Source: Ochotona curzoniae (Eukaryota; Chordata; Mammalia; Lagomorpha; Ochotonidae). Taken from it: DNA of 64,000 bases. Below are positions 10,863-22,862 of the stretch, piece by piece (position 1 is the stretch's first letter; the number at the start of each line of letters is the position of its first letter). The notes under the pieces were generated by a model that made no database searches, was not told the origin of the DNA, and saw only the letters and a program-made list of their open reading frames with translations. The stretch lies in the NCBI RefSeq assembly GCF_017591425.1, contig NW_024467083.1, positions 13,879,001 to 13,943,000 on the forward strand. The letters run 5' to 3'. The position numbers and the translations under genes are program-made.

Positions 10863-13364
10863 TGGTAAACTCAAAGTAACTGTAATTTAGACTAGACAGC
10901 AAAGATTATGTCAAAAATATGGAGTTAACTGGAATTAAAAAATATAATAAAATTATAAAACATAGGAGTTATGTTACTAAAAATGCTATCTAGCTCTCGT
11001 GTAGATATCTATTAATTTCTTAACTTCTACACAAAGGCAAAAGATAGAAATTTGTTCAATGAAAAGTAGAATATATCCTCAATGGTTTCTTCAGCAATAA
11101 CTGAAGAGAATATATTTTTAAGGCAGAGTATAATGTCCTGGCAAACAATATGTAGAATTACTAATCTTATGGAATAGAAATAGATATTAAATAAGAAGTA
11201 TACCACATATCAAATTAGGGACAATTGCACATTCTTCCAATTTCTAAAAATTGATGATTTCTGTAAATTTCGTTTTCCAATTCCTATGTGAAATATTCAT
11301 CATCTGTTCTAAGGGAGGCTCTAAGTGAGATGCTCATTGTGTCTTTCATATGTAGGTGAGCATTAGTTTTTTTCTTCAATTGTAAATTCCCTTGTTTAGG
11401 AGGAGGCTCAGAGATGTCTAATTTATTTGAATGCTCTTGTCCTTCAGGTTTATATTTTCTCTTAGGTGAAGAGACTTGACAAAGAAACAGATACAGATTT
11501 TTGAAGAAGCTGTGGAAATGAGTAGTAGAATATGTTGCGTTATTGATTTACAGTAATTTATTCCCCTTCTTCATTAGTAATCCTTCCCAGTGTTTCTGAC
11601 TGATTTTAGCCACATAGTATACCTTTATTAGTGTTATACAAAGATCTGTGACTTGTGAAACATCTGAACATTAAATACTTATTGACTGGCCTTACTGGGG
11701 TTCTGTTGCTCAAGCACTCCCACGTGGGTAACTTGGCAAGTAGAATTTTATGAAGGAAGGCAGACAACATGCTATATTTGTTAGAAAGAAAGGAGAACAA
11801 AAGTATAATTTCATATGATTAAATGAGGAACAAAACAGAGAAGCAAGCCTAAGAAACAGACAAGCACTTTTACATTAATTATGTTTTCCTGTTAAATGTG
11901 TCCTAGCCTTTCTACAGGGAAGGTTAGTGAAATCTTGCCCTCCCTGCATTAAGGAGGGTCAGTAAAACTGTGCTGAAATAATGTCCTCAAAAGAGGGAGG
12001 GAAGAGGAGAAACAGTGGTTCCTCACCTGCAAAAATGCCACTCCAAGTGAGGACTGGACTTTCGGTTCTTGGCTGAGATACTCAGCAGATCTGCCATGGG
12101 TAGTCTTCATTAAACTCTGCTACCATGCTTAATGCTATGCTCCATCTCACATACAGAATTTGTTTCTTGCATAAAGACAAGTGATCCAGCCGTCTCCAGA
12201 AATAGAAGCATCCAGACTCAAATTCTGGATTGAGAAGCTACATAAATCTAAGCATGGCTAATCCAGAGCTGATACCACTGGAGCCACAATTGAGATGAAA
12301 CTTTCATTTATTACATGTGAGCAATGAAAAGTTAAATAGTGTAATTAAACAAATATATATATATTTAATTTCATATATCGCAGAACTAGTAGCAAGTGAA
12401 AAGTTGTATGTGCAGAATAATCCCAATAATATAAAAAAGTATGTTGGAGAGAGGTGTGTTTTTATTAAATGAGGAGCAAAGACATACACAATAGTTATTT
12501 TTGAGTAGTTGATATGAGAAAAAATGTGGGTTTTGTATTCAAATCTAGATTCCATTCCTTGCTTAGCCAAACAATAAACAGAACATTTAATGGCTGTGTT
12601 CATTTTCTTCACATTTCTTCCCAAGAGACTAGACTGCCTCATGTGATGCATTAGGTAAGATCCAATTATGTTAAAAATTAATACGTATAAGTAAATTATC
12701 TTAGCACTTTATATTATGTTGTTACTATATATTAGTTATTGAGATTCTTATTCTGAAATTATGACTTTCTATATTTTGCAGTTTTAAATACTAGGTTTTT
12801 ATTTGTCAGACAACTAAAATCATAAAGATAGAAAACTTAACCTAGTAAAATGCAAAAAATATGAGTTATTCAAGGACCTAGTGAAGAGGATAGATGACAC
12901 TTAGCCAAAAGGAAATGTGAACAGCTAGCAGATGACTGTGGAGTGCAAGCTTGTTGAAATTGTTCTGATTAACAGCAGATGGCCAGCAGAAAAGCTGGCT
13001 GATTAATCTTGGTATGTTGTAAAGAATAAGGTGGAAGTGACCTAGAAATGAGAAAAAGTTATTTCAAAATATACTTGTCTCTGGAAACTTAACATTCTTT
13101 GCACCCAGTGGGATGCACTTTGATGAAGTCCTGGCCTATGTGCTAGGAAAAATACCTAATGAAGGCACAGTGCCGGCAGAGAGAGAGAGCAGACTGAAAT
13201 CTCAGCTTTTACAGCTTTTTGATGAGGAGTAACTAGGAACCTGACTTTTCAGCGAACTTTGGGGATCCCTTAGATGTTGATACTTGCAAGTGACTAATAT
13301 CAAAAGGTCTTTTGAGGTCAAAGCTGCCAGAAACCTGCAGGATCAGCAATAAATTGGGAAAAAT
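10863..13364. other. unique AT-rich sequence, no gene seen
   Basis: About 2.5 kb without a recognised repeat. A 115-codon minus frame at 12304-12651 crosses a TATATATA patch and is not convincing as protein. Confidence 0.55.
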
Positions 13365-13565
13365 TTGAGACTTTTAAAAAGATTTATTAAAAAGAATTAT
13401 TCAAAAGTCATTGATACAGAGAGGAAGAGAAACAAAGAGGAAGCTCTTCTGTCTGTTGCTTCATTCCCCAAGCACCTACAGTGGCCAAAGCTGTTCCGAT
13501 CCGAAGCCAGGAGCCTGGATCATCTTCAGGGTCTCCCACATGGGTGGAGGGTTCTAAGGCTAGAC
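13365..13565 (-). mobile_element. CSINE copy truncated at its 5' end, minus strand
   Basis: Shows the reversed tail (TTTTAAAAAGATTTATT), GAGAGGAAG, TCCGATCCGAAGCCAGGAGCC and CTCCCACATGGGTGGAGGGT, then stops where the promoter half should follow. The missing 5' half is typical of incomplete target-primed reverse transcription or later deletion. Confidence 0.75.
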
Positions 13566-13609
13566 ACAGAAAGAGAAAAAAAATACATATAGCTCCTTAC
13601 ATGTGGGAG

Positions 13610-14290
13610 ATGAAATTTTGTTTTAATTAGTTTATTCTTATAAGGTGAAAAAACTCAGATGTCATACGTGCAGATAGAGGAGCACCGTGATACTTGCCAC
13701 GCTTCCCTCCCTCATGCCTGTGCTCTCACCCATAGTTTTCCCTCCTTTCTTATTTTTTCTTTTAATTTTTACAGTTAAACTTACATTTATGTTCCATTTG
13801 TTTTGTAATCACAACCTTAAGTTTACACTATGTAAGGAATTTAACATGTAGAATTCAGGACAAAAAGTTGTTCTTTAAGAGTATAAATAAGGGCTCTAAC
13901 AATAATCCAATCTCAAAATGTTAATTTTATTCACATATATATTTTTTACTCTGTATATTAATGATCAGAAACCAGGGAAAATATAATGGCATTTGTCATT
14001 TGGGGCTGGCTTATTGGATTAAGTACAATCATTTTCAATTTTATTTATTTTGAGGCTCAGTAATACTGCATGATTTGCAGACTACTATTTTTCTTTATCC
14101 ACCTATCTTTTGCTGGACATCTTGATTTCATATTTGGCTTTTACTAATTGAGCTGTAATAAACATGGAGTACAGATAACTCATTCAGATTTAATTTGAGT
14201 CAATTTTCAGGGTTTGGATGAATGGGTAATATGGTAGATATGTTTTCAGATTTCTGTAAAATCTTAATAAAAATGTCAAAAGATGAAAAA
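13610..14290 (-). mobile_element. L1 LINE 3' end, minus strand, decayed
   Basis: The plus strand from ATTCTTATAAGGTGAAAAAAC through TTAAACTTACATTTATG and the phrase ATCCACCTATCTTTTGCTGG then TAATTGAGCTGTAATAAACA matches the reversed ORF2 C-terminus/3'-UTR junction of mammalian L1. Only the 3' few hundred bases remain, and the reading frame is destroyed. Confidence 0.6.
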
Positions 14291-14552
14291 AAAGAAAAAC
14301 GATGTCTGTGTCTATCAGAATTGGTGCTAATACAGTTAAATCAATCTTGATTTCATACATTTGTAAACCTATTGTCAAGAATTAAATACTGCCATATTTT
14401 TAATGAACTGTGGTTATTTTAAAATTTATGTAACTGAAGAGGATGTCATTTCATTTAATTGTTGTTTATAGTCCTTTTGTATGGTCATGCTGCGCTATCT
14501 TTGTTTTACTTGAGCTGTTTAATGGAGATCTATGCGTTTAATTATAGCAAAA

Positions 14553-14760
14553 TTTTAAAATGAAAGAAAGGAAGAAAGGAATGACAGAGAAAAAGGAAAG
14601 AGAAAATAATAGGAAATGCGAGAAAGGAAAAGAGTGAAAAGGAAAGGAAAAAAGGGAAAGAAAGGAGAGGAATCTGGAGGAGAAGAGAGGGGAGTGGAGG
14701 GGAGAGGGGAGAGGGGAGAGGAGAGAAAAAAGAAATAAAGGAAGAAGAAAGGCATAGAGT
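14553..14760 (+). repeat. polypurine (A/G) tract, ~200 bp
   Basis: Almost only A and G for about 200 bases, moving from GGAAGAAAGGAA-type units to GGAGAGGGGAGAGGGG. The opposite strand gives two overlapping frames of mostly S, F, L and P, which are artefacts of the low-complexity tract. Confidence 0.9.
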
Positions 14761-16885
14761 GTAAGGATGGGAAGTATCATAATATTCTTTGAATTATGGC
14801 TAGGACCTACACTGAAATTAGTATTAATATCACATTAATATGACAGCAAGAAAAACAGAAAATAGTTAATATTGGAATGAATGCTTAATAGAAAATATAT
14901 ATATATATTTGTATTTTAATATGCCTTTTTAAATTTAATGAGTTTTGTTAAAAAAACAGAATTATAAGAGTGTCTTCATAGTCTGATATGATCTTCATTT
15001 TTGAACAATTTTACTAGCAAATGTGTTGCAATTGTCTACAGTTATGCTTAAAGTTACTTTTCATGTTTTCTTTGTTTGATGCAGTAATTATTTCATCTTT
15101 CAATAATGATAACTGTATAGTATAGTCTTAGCTCATTCATTAAAAATGAAAATATGTCATAGGATTATTGAAAATATTTTGTCTATTCATACAGATGATT
15201 TTTTTCTGTTGTCTTTGTTTGCCGTTAGAAATAGTGCCCTGTGCTCATTAGAGTGAGTTGTATCAGGCAGCTTGTGATTATAAAAGTACAAGGAAGACTG
15301 GAAGTAATAGTGAGACTACAGGCTAACATGTTCTCTGCTTTTTTCATGAGCTCACTATAGATGTTGGCATCCTTATGGGAAATAATAACTTCAACACAAT
15401 ATTATTCAGAAATATTCCCAGACCAAAACACCCTACAAGGACAGAGTGGATGAGAAGTATAAATCTATGTTTTAAGCTACTGAAATTTTTTATGGCAATC
15501 TTAATTGGCATATCAACCACTTTACCAGAATTCTGGACGATCATATTGCAAAACTGATAAAAGTGTCTAAAAATAAAATTTAAATGATACAATAAAGACA
15601 ATTCTATTTTTAAGATAAACTTTGGAAATTACAGCTTTGTCTGCCACTGGTATTGATACTAGGAATTGCTGCTAATTCTGTTATCACTAGTACAGCAGCA
15701 TACTTGGAGTTGGCACATTTCTGCAATGTTAGATGTTGGGAAGTGCTGGAAAAATGAAGATCTCTTCTATTTGTCCTTTGTAGTAAAAAGTAAATCCTAA
15801 ACGATATTCCAGAAAGTCATCCTAAAAGGTTATGCAGATGTAAACTAAACTACTGTGCACTGTAATAATTCTAAGAAGCATACTGAACACTTCAAAAGTA
15901 TTTAATTTCAGTGATGTGCCAAGTGAACCTCTACGCCTGCAGCCAGCTTTCTCCAGGGTGGGCAATCCAAAATAAGACAGCAAAAGCCACACTTTGGATC
16001 ATAAATTATCCTAATTTCACCTGCTATTTCTCCTGTCCTATTTTATTGTTCAGCCAGATCAACTGTGATAAAACATGGAGTGGAGACTATAGTGTGAAAA
16101 TTAGGAGGTGAGGTATCACTAACATGTTTTGGGGAACTGGTCTCCATTAGAAGAGCAGGATTCATTTTGTCAGTATACATTTTTGTTTTGATTACACAAT
16201 TTTATTCAGAGAGTATATGAGTTTCAAATAAGAGGAAGCTATCTAGTGATTCAGAGAGTTACAGATACCGCCCTGTAAATTTCTGTGTCCTAGTTGACCT
16301 TTGAGGAAGAGTAACTACTTTCAGCTCTTAAAAATGAATGGCACGGGCATGCTGATCCATTCTCTGCCTTCATATTCCCAAGGCAGTATCAAGTAAATGA
16401 ACTGATACAAATGATGAGATGAGAATCTGTTGTCCGGTTAACTGCATGGTAGATTAATGCTACCACCTAGAGGAGTACCTGAGAGAGGGGATGTATAAAA
16501 ATACATTGAGCATACAAAACATATAATTAGTATTCAGTATTGCCTGGTAACCTGCTTTATCCTTGCCTGAGGGAAAGTGTGCACATTGGGAAAATTCACA
16601 AAAGTGAAGGTGGGAAAGTATGGCAGGGCATAAGACACCAGAGGGAATAGGGAATCAGATCGTGTAGACTTTTATAACATAAACTCAGTAAATTTTATTT
16701 CAATATGAGAAAGCTTTAGAGGAACCTGAATAAATGATAGGCATGTAAAATGCTTTAAGTGCATTGAGAGAGCAGGAACATATAATATAGTAGGTCCAGA
16801 ATGATGTCCAGCTGGGTGGTGATGACATGTTGAACTTGCTTAGGAAATTTTTGCATGATATATTCAACGTTACTTACTATTTTTA
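14761..16885. other. unique AT-rich sequence, no gene seen
   Basis: About 2.1 kb lacking recognisable repeats. Complementary 60-85 codon frames at 15344-15601 overlap on both strands, with no features of a real exon. Confidence 0.55.
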
Positions 16886-17204
16886 CAAAGATTTATTGGA
16901 AAGGTAGATATACAGAGAGCAGGAGAGACAGAGAGGAAGATCTTCCTTCTGATGATTCACTCCCCAAGTGACCACAATGGCTGGTGCTGCGCTGATCTGG
17001 AGCCAGGAGCCAGCAGCTTTGTTCAGGTCTCCCACATCGGTGCAGGAACCCAAGACTTTGGGCTGTCTTCGACTGCTTTCCCAGTTCACAATCAGGGAGC
17101 AGGATGGGAAGCAGAGCTGCCGGGATTAGATCCGGCGCCCATATGGGATCCTGGCGTGTACAACGCGAGGACTTTAGCTGCTAGGCAACCACACCAGGCC
17201 CTAC
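16886..17204 (-). mobile_element. CSINE copy, minus strand, little diverged
   Basis: Reads cleanly from AAAGATTTATTGGAAAGG through CAGAGAGGAAGATCTTCC, GAGCCAGGAGCC, TGCTTTCCCAG, CGGCGCCCATATGGGATCC and AGGCAACCACACCAGGCCC. The promoter half is recognisable. Confidence 0.9.
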
Positions 17205-17261
17205 TTTTTAATTAATTTTATTCTGTGAAAAAGATATGTGATACAGGAAATGGATGTTTGG

Positions 17262-17522
17262 GGCCGCTTCACAACTGTGACACTAACATCCAATAGCTGC
17301 ACTGGTTTATGTCATGACTGCTCAACTTCCTATCTAGCTTCCTATAAGGGCCAGAGGAAAGTAATGAAAGAGCCCAAGTAATTATTCACCCAACACCCAC
17401 TTTGGAGATCAAGATGAAGCTTCTGGCTCATGATTTCAGCTGTGCCTAGCACTTGCCATTTCAACCATCTGGGGAGTGAAGCACCTGATGAAAGATCTCT
17501 CTGTCTCTTGAAAAAAAAATGG
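17262..17522 (+). mobile_element. old CSINE copy, plus strand
   Basis: Starts GGGGCCGCTTCACAACTGTG, keeps CATCTGGGGAGTGAAGCACC and GATCTCTCTGTCTCTTG, and ends in an A-run. The middle is badly degraded. It lies 55 bp from the younger copy just upstream, in opposite orientation. Confidence 0.55.
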
Positions 17523-17990
17523 ATCTTGAAAATCTATACAAGGGTGTTTAATCTAAATTCATTACATATGTAGAAATTTTAGGAGGGTTTATTTGTTTAT
17601 TTTTTAATCAGTGGTAATGAAAATTGATAAAGTTTAAGCACAAAATAATCATAAGAGAGATATAGAAGACTTAATACAGCAGGTTTGAGTATTCCTAAGT
17701 CTAGAATTTTCCCAGAATGACTTGACATGGAGTTCAGGAATTCATAAAATATAATGTGGAAAATTAAGATAAGTTGATGTTGCAAAGGTCAATTACAGAA
17801 AGTGAGTTAAGAAATAACATTGTGCTGACAGATAAGGGTCTAAGCTGCAAAGGAGAGTGAAAAAAAGGGAATTGGGTCTCTGGAAGGATATGAGGCCACG
17901 AAAGATGTATTTCTTTTTCTAAGAGAAAGAATCTGTGCCCCAAAGGTCACATAGGTGCATATGATATGTAGATGGTTTGCAGAACTAAAA
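17523..17990. other. unique sequence between SINEs
   Basis: AT-rich, with nothing recognisable as gene or repeat. The small minus frame at 17597-17785 is unsupported. Confidence 0.5.
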
Positions 17991-17991
17991 C

Positions 17992-18315
17992 TTTTTTTAA
18001 AATTTGTTTCTTTTTATTGGAAACATTTACAGAGAGAAGGAGAGAGAAACAAAAAGTTTTTCATCTGCTGGCTAATTCACCCAATGGTTCCAACGGTTGG
18101 AACTGAGATGATCTGAAGACAGCAGCCAGAAGGATCTTGCAGGTCTCTCATGATGATGCAAGGTCCCAGGGCTTTGGGCTATCCTTTGCTGCCTTCCCAG
18201 GGCATAAGCAGGGAGCTGGATGGGTAGTGTGGGAGCTGCAACACAAACTGGCTCCTATATGAGAGCTCAACACTTACAAGGTGAGGAGTTAGCCACCGAA
18301 CCATGGCGCCAGACC
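17992..18315 (-). mobile_element. CSINE copy, minus strand
   Basis: Reversed tail TTTTTTTAAAATTTGTTTC, then TTACAGAGAGAAGGAGAGAG, GGTCTCTCATGATGATGCAAGG, GCCTTCCCAGGGCATAAGCA and a 5' end at CCATGGCGCCAGACC. Divergence is moderate. Confidence 0.85.
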
Positions 18316-18872
18316 AAGAACTAGAACTCCTAATCTGTTATTTATTTCACCAGTTCTTGGGTTTTGCACTGAGATCATACAACTAAATTTCCATACCAAC
18401 TAGCTCACACTGTGAAATAATTTAGAGATTGGTATTGAAAAAAAATCTCAAGAAATCTGAAATTATGTTTTCTAAGAAAACATGCAAATGCATGATTAGT
18501 GATTATTTTTAAAATTTTTCAATTAAAATTTAAGTATTAAAGGTTTAAAGGTTTTACTTCTACGTTTTTCAAAGTTGTTCCTGCCAACATCAATAATTAA
18601 GCATTGAAATAAACCCATGGACTATGGTTCACTGGAGTCACAAGCCATGGATCTTAGCATTTTTGTTTAGGATCCACTCAATCTACTGAAACCAAATAAT
18701 TTACCACAGAAAAATGAAGGAATTCATCATTCCTTTAAAATATAATATAGTTTTTATAAACTGAAAAGATTGGAAGCCACAATTTAAATCTATAAAATAT
18801 ACCTATCTTCCTGATTTCCAAGTACCTAGTTGACATACTCATTACTCAGATTTCTTCCTTGTACAGAGGTAT
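18316..18872. other. unique AT-rich sequence
   Basis: No recognised gene or repeat up to the direct repeat that flanks the next SINE. Confidence 0.5.
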
Positions 18873-18886
18873 AGAAAAAATACAAT

Positions 18887-19206
18887 GGGCCCAGTGTGAT
18901 AGGATAGTGGCTAAAGTCCTCACCTTGAATATGCTGGGATCCCATATGGGCGCTGGTTCTAATCCTGGCTTCCAATACAGTTACCTGCTTGTGGCTTGGG
19001 AAAGCAGTCAAGGACAGCCCAAAGTCTTTGGGTTCCTGCATCCATGTGGGAGACCTGGAGGAAATTGCTGGGTCCTGGCTTCAGATTAGCTCAGCTCCAG
19101 CTGTTGCGGTCACTTGGGGAGTGAATCATCAGAGGGAAGATCTTCTCTGTCTCTCCTTCTCTCTGTATATCTGCCTTTCCAATACAAATAAATAAATCTT
19201 AAAAAA
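18887..19206 (+). mobile_element. young full-length CSINE with target-site duplication
   Basis: A reference copy for the family in this window. The 5' end GGGCCCAGTGTGATAGG carries the tRNA-type A-box region (ATAGTGGCTAAAG) and B-box region (GGTTCTAATCC), which form an internal RNA polymerase III promoter. The body and AAATAAATAAATCTTA tail follow. It is flanked by AGAAAAAATACAAT (18873-18886) and AGAAAAAATACATT (19207-19220), a 14-bp duplication with one mismatch, the expected signature of L1-mediated insertion. Confidence 0.95.
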
Positions 19207-19355
19207 AGAAAAAATACATTAACAATCAATTAAAATATGCACATTGTGGGTTACAATAGGCTTATATCTACCTGATTGAAATTGTATTGGGATTTGATTA
19301 TGGCTATTTTGTGCAACAGATAAATTAGAATCTATCTTGAAAAGTAATTATTTTG

Positions 19356-19678
19356 GAGCCCAGCACGATGGTGCAGTGGTTAAGGTCCTCACCTTGCACG
19401 CCCGGGATCCCATATGGGCGCTGGTTCTAATCCCGGCAGCCCCGCTTCCCATTCAGCTCCCTGCCTATAGCCCGGGAAAGTAGTCAAGGACGGCCCAAAG
19501 CTTTGGGATCCTGCACCCATGTGGGAAACCCGGAAGAGGCTCCTGGCTTTGGATCGGCATAGTATCGGCCCGTTGCGCTCACTTGGAGAGTGAACCAATG
19601 GACAGAAAATCTTTCTCTCTGTCTCTCCTCTCTGTATATCTGCCTTTCCAATAAATAAATAAATAAATCTTTATATAA
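19356..19678 (+). mobile_element. young full-length CSINE with perfect target-site duplication
   Basis: Starts at GAGCCCAGCACGATGG, keeps both promoter boxes (GGTGCAGTGGTTAAGG and GGTTCTAATCCC), and ends AATAAATAAATAAATCTTT. Identical 16-bp flanks AAAAGTAATTATTTTG lie at 19340-19355 and 19679-19694. It sits 150 bp downstream of another same-strand copy. Confidence 0.95.
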
Positions 19679-19694
19679 AAAAGTAATTATTTTG

Positions 19695-20069
19695 CATCAG
19701 AAGAATTTGACAAATTATTACACTTTCTGATGTGCCTTATTTCAGAATCAGTAATAACAAGATAATACTAATCAGGAAAATCCTAGTATTTACTATTGAA
19801 ATTACTGCAAGATAAAAGAACCATTCCTGTCTGATTAAAGTTCATATATACTTTCTGACTGTATAGAAAATTATTCTTGTTACTGGGAGAGTCACATTAA
19901 AATTTTAGGATTTTATTATATTAGGGAATTTTTATAATAATGTGGGATAATACAAAAAATATTACATCTTAAAGAAGGAAATAAATAGACTTAATTCCTG
20001 GCAACTCTTTATAAGAAGCATTATGATTTTTATAGAGAATAATTTTTCTTTAGTATAATTTCAATTGTT
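19695..20069. other. unique AT-rich sequence
   Basis: No feature recognised between two SINEs. Confidence 0.5.
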
Positions 20070-20366
20070 TTTTTTTTTAAGATTTATTTCTTTTTATTGG
20101 AAAGACAGATTTACAGAGCAGAGAGTCAGAAAGATCTCTAATCTGCTGGTTCACTCCCCAAGTGGGCACAATGTCTGGAGCTGAGCTCATCTGGAGCCAG
20201 GAGCTTCTTCTGGGTCTACCACAACGGTGCATGTTCCCAATACTTTGGATAATCCTCTATTGCTTTCCCAGACCACAAGCAGGGAGCTATATGGGAAACT
20301 GGCACCCAGGTGGGATCTTGGTGCTGGAGAGGGGAGGATTAGCCAATTGAGCCATCACGTGGGGGT
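20070..20366 (-). mobile_element. CSINE copy, minus strand
   Basis: Poly(T) plus AAGATTTATTTCTTTTTATT, ACTCCCCAAGTGGGCACAATG, GCTTTCCCAGACCACAAGCA, and a 5' end near GAGCCATCACGTGGGGG. Overlapping open frames are SINE-derived. Confidence 0.85.
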
Positions 20367-20394
20367 TGTCACAATACTGTTTTGCAAAAAGGTA

Positions 20395-20515
20395 GATAAG
20401 AGAAGAAAACAGGAGAGGGTCAAAGCAAGGAGGAGAGGGAGGTGAGGTGATGAGGAGAGAATAAAAGGAAAGGGAAGGAAAGGGAAAGGAAGGGAAAAAA
20501 GGGAAGTGAAGTAAG
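20395..20515 (+). repeat. polypurine tract (GGAAA/GGGAA units)
   Basis: A/G-rich tract with repeated GGAAAGGGAAGGAAAGGG units between two minus-strand SINEs. It occupies the position of the 3' tail of the older SINE that follows and may be an expanded SINE tail. Confidence 0.85.
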
Positions 20516-20519
20516 CCAT

Positions 20520-20772
20520 TCATCCATTAAGGCTCACTTTCCTAAGTGCCACAGTTGTCAGTGATGGATCAGATCTATTTCTGGAGTTAGGAGCATCTTC
20601 AGGATCACTTGCAAGGGTGGCATATGCTCATGTACTGAGATTGTGCTCCACTGATTTCCCAGGCGCATTAGTAGGGGGTTGGGTTGGAAACGGAGCAGAC
20701 AGAGCTTGAACCGTTATCACGCATATGCGATGCCAACTTGCTGGCACTGGCCACTACACCACAACAATGGCC
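20520..20772 (-). mobile_element. old CSINE copy, minus strand
   Basis: Degraded body: GGATCAGATCTATTTCTGGA, GGAGCATCTTCAGGATCACT, GATTTCCCAGGCGCATTAGT and a 5' end around CTGGCACTGGCCACTACACC. Older in type than the neighbouring copy. Confidence 0.55.
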
Positions 20773-21084
20773 TCCTGGATAGCCTTTATAAAAGTGCAAA
20801 ACTGATTCCACACATGAAGATACTGTTTTCCAATTTCTAGAGTGCATTGTGGACCCTGGAATTTTTTAAGTTCCCTAGCTAACGCTAAAATCTTGTCAGA
20901 TGTGAGAACCACAACTATTTACATTCTTTTTGATTGAATTCAGTCACTCTCAAAGCTTCAACTACCTACTCTAAATGGAGGATTTATAAATATGTATCAG
21001 TACATCCAGCTTCTCTCCTGAGCTGGAGGCTTGTTGAAGGTAATTGCTCAGTTTGAATTCCCTCCCTTCTCTCACTAAAGGTCT
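20773..21084. other. unique sequence
   Basis: No recognised gene or repeat. Confidence 0.5.
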
Positions 21085-21215
21085 TTGGGTTCTACCATAT
21101 GCTCGACACTCTCCCAGACAGAGGAATTCAGAAATGAGTTAGCAGTTCCTGACCTCCGGGGCATTTGAGGAATATATTGCAATAAAAGTTAGTAGATAGA
21201 TAAGTAAATACTATA
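21085..21215 (+). repeat. ancient mammalian interspersed repeat-like fragment
   Basis: The order CTACCATATGCTCGACACTC, CAGAAATGAGTTAGCAGTTC, CTGACCTC and GATAAGTAAATACTATAATG resembles a widespread old mammalian repeat whose exact family I cannot name. A similar decayed piece lies at 50255-50410. Confidence 0.4.
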
Positions 21216-22591
21216 ATGTCATGACTATGAGATAAGAACACAGCATATATACTTGACCAAAAATAAGGGTAGGTGTTAGAAATTTTATCCTGTGGGAATT
21301 AGGAATGTTACGATATGACATTAAAGGTGTAAAAATGCTTTTTAGTTCTACAATTGGTAATGCCATGAGGAGAGGACTACAGACAAGCAATACTTGTACA
21401 CCTGACCATGCGGATGAAGGCCTCTTTTGGTTGACTTCCTTAAACAGGGATGGCCATCCATTAAAGTGGTTAAGACATTGTTTGGGATGTCCACACCCCA
21501 TAGCAGCATGTTTAGAGTCGAGGGCCCTCTCTGCTTTAGAGTCTAGTTTCCTGCTCATGAATATACTGAGAAGAGGAAGTACTGGTGTCTTGGCATGCTG
21601 CTGTGAGTTTTGTGTTGCTTGCGGCATTCTGATTCAGACATGGCCATTTCAGGCATTTAGAGAGTAAGCTATTGGCTTAATGGTGTTGATTTTAAACTTA
21701 TGTAAGAATATTTAGGTATTACACAAATGTGAAAATCACGAAGTTCCTGGTTATAATCCAAAACAATAGGCAGAGTGGCAGATTTAGTGTTGATCTTTTA
21801 AAACTCACATTGGATATCAGCAGGGGGAACACACATTTCCATTGTCACGAGTGCTGTGGGAAGAATCACAAGCGCCATTCTAAATCTGTGCCTTTTTCTC
21901 TCTATGTACCTTGTCATTGTCCTGAATGTATTTCTGTCATTTGAAACTTTTATTTTTGCCTAGAGTTATGTGAGTTACAAAGACTCTTTTAAAAATTGAA
22001 AGGAGAATCATTCTGAAGCTAACAAGAAGCTTGACAAAAGTGATAAAAAGGAGGCACTAGAGAATCAGTCAAAGGAAATTACTAAGAGGTATATGACGAA
22101 GGATGCATTTAACAATTCTCTCATGCACCAACATTGTCACCTGCCCTGCAGACTTATTGTGGCTTCTTCTTATACGTCCTTTTATGTGCTGCAAAACAAT
22201 GAAACTATCAGCTCCTCTGAAATTAGTAATTTGTGGAAAATTGTTCCTTCATCGCCTATGTATTCAACACCATAAACTTTACTAACTAATGACAGATGTC
22301 CTTGCATCAAATCTCCTCTCTTCTCCTCTTCAGTCTTTTTTGTCTGTTTTCCTTACAGGAGCATGAGTTTTTTTGACGCTGGTTTGCCATTTTTAAAAAT
22401 TGAATATCCGTAAAAGTTTATATGTTTGTGCTTTGCTTTGCTATTTATGTGCCAGGATGTGTAGTGTGGCCCATGAGACAATGTCATTGAATAAAATCAA
22501 CTACTTGTTAATATACATTACTATTTAGTGACGAAACATTTTTTCATACTATCACAATCAATTGTTATGGATATAAGTTTTCTTAAATTTT
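21216..22591. other. mostly unique sequence with two opposed long frames
   Basis: Holds the longest open frames of the window, 138 codons on minus (21211-21627) overlapping 120 codons on plus (21305-21667). Neither matches a known family. Part of the overlap (about 21455-21600) looks like an old CSINE, which argues against either being protein. Confidence 0.45.
21455..21600 (+). mobile_element. possible old CSINE fragment, plus strand
   Basis: The segment AAAGTGGTTAAGACATTGTT, GGGATGTCCACACCCCATAG, TTTCCTGCTCATGAATAT and TCTTGGCATGCTGCTG follows the order of an old C-family SINE 5' half. It is short and diverged. Confidence 0.35.
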
Positions 22592-22862
22592 TAAGCTTAA
22601 TAAAACTAACATATTTATCTGAGAAAGACAGACCCCCTTTCAACTGGTTTATTCCGCCAGTGACTACAATAGCTGATGCTTTATGGTGCTGAAACTGACC
22701 AGGGCTTGTTCAATCCATGTCTTCTGAATGGTTGACATGAGCACATCAATTTAAGCTGTCACTGTGGCCTTCCATAACAGGAATCTGGTATCTGAAGCAG
22801 AGCTGGAAATCAAACGTAGGCACTCTGATTGGGGCTGTGGGCTTCCCAAGCAGCATACAAAT
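22592..22862 (-). mobile_element. old CSINE copy, minus strand
   Basis: Shows TTATCTGAGAAAGACAGACC, GTGACTACAATAGCTGATGC, AAACTGACCAGGGCTTGTTC, GGAATCTGGTATCTGAAGCA and AACGTAGGCACTCTGATTGG in family order, with a truncated or decayed tail. Confidence 0.6.

Noticed and set aside
14538..14780. 80-codon minus frame rich in S, F, L and P
   Set aside because: Translation of the polypurine tract's complementary strand, without protein-like complexity.
18887..19206. Possible tRNA gene, because of clear A-box and B-box motifs
   Set aside because: The sequence does not fold as a full cloverleaf and continues directly into the SINE body. The boxes are the SINE's tRNA-derived promoter.
21211..21667. 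Opposed 138-codon (minus) and 120-codon (plus) open frames, the longest pair in the window
   Set aside because: No recognisable domain in either, they overlap each other, and part of the overlap resembles an old CSINE. Long frames on both strands of one segment are more likely chance or repeat-derived.
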